Below, piece after piece: positions 20,571-20,628 of a stretch of 20,628 nt of DNA (the stretch's first letter is position 1; each line of letters begins with the position of its first letter). The position numbers and the translations under genes were made by a program. Source of the DNA: an uncultured Mycoplasmatota bacterium (GTDB taxonomy: Bacteria > Bacillota_I > Bacilli_A > RF39 > UBA660); NCBI GenBank assembly GCA_900551925.1, contig URXR01000017.1:1-20628 (forward strand), in the 5' to 3' direction. The notes beneath the pieces are model-generated. The model saw only the letters and a list, made by a program, of their open reading frames with translations. It ran no database searches and had not been told where the DNA came from.

Positions 20571-20628
20571 GCTGTTAGTGTAAAGAGTTTTGGGGTAAAT
20601 AATTAAAAAAGTTATGTTTTAATAAATT

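Noticed and set aside
1..20628. Mycoplasma-type code (TGA as Trp) suggested by the very low GC
   Set aside because: TGA ends the murT frame at the gatD overlap and the Asn-rich gene before the asnS promoter, and Trp positions use TGG.

Overview
The window looks like a chromosomal segment of a very AT-rich, low-GC Gram-positive bacterium, probably an uncultured anaerobic member of the Bacilli (Erysipelotrichia/RF39-like). The reasons are two T-box leaders in front of aminoacyl-tRNA synthetases, a DnaI-type helicase loader, a MurT/GatD pair (peptidoglycan amidation in Firmicutes), strong GGAGG or GGTGAT ribosome binding sites, superoxide reductase with a rubredoxin partner (an anaerobe's oxygen defence), and TGA used as a stop (GatD/MurT overlap, Asn-rich gene), which argues against the Mycoplasma code. 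The taxon is an inference.

Positions 1-6500 read as accessory DNA. They hold the 3' end of a probable mobilisation protein, a small membrane protein, two XRE-type regulators (one a tandem double HTH), and then a long minus-strand cluster. In transcription order the cluster is an ABC-F ribosome-protection ATPase with a six-codon leader peptide and competing hairpins, a small Gly-rich membrane protein, a DUF7010 membrane protein, an HTH-plus-membrane regulator and a PAP2 phosphatase. A YefM/YoeB toxin-antitoxin module follows, framed by two related 84-nt elements that each end in an intrinsic terminator.

Positions 6650-9430 carry redox and envelope genes: a DUF4405 membrane protein with cytochrome b-like His spacing, an S66 LD-carboxypeptidase, superoxide reductase, and a flavin reductase-rubredoxin fusion that is its likely electron donor. 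Next come an extremely Asn-rich tail-anchored protein (9576-10631) and, directly after it, asnS under an Asn T-box. A CmpB-like membrane protein (PF06541) is convergent with a murT-gatD operon; their stop codons overlap inside one bidirectional terminator.

From 15163 on, the plus strand carries a small membrane-anchored protein of unknown role, dnaI, a 795-residue protein joining a long helical region to an RNase II-like (RNB) domain, and serS under a Ser T-box.

The most unusual points are: a GatD homologue lacking both the catalytic Cys and His, next to a MurT with altered motifs; the RNB protein without cold-shock or S1 domains, two bases downstream of dnaI; the Asn-rich protein beside an Asn-sensing leader; and the leader-peptide/hairpin switch ahead of the ABC-F gene.
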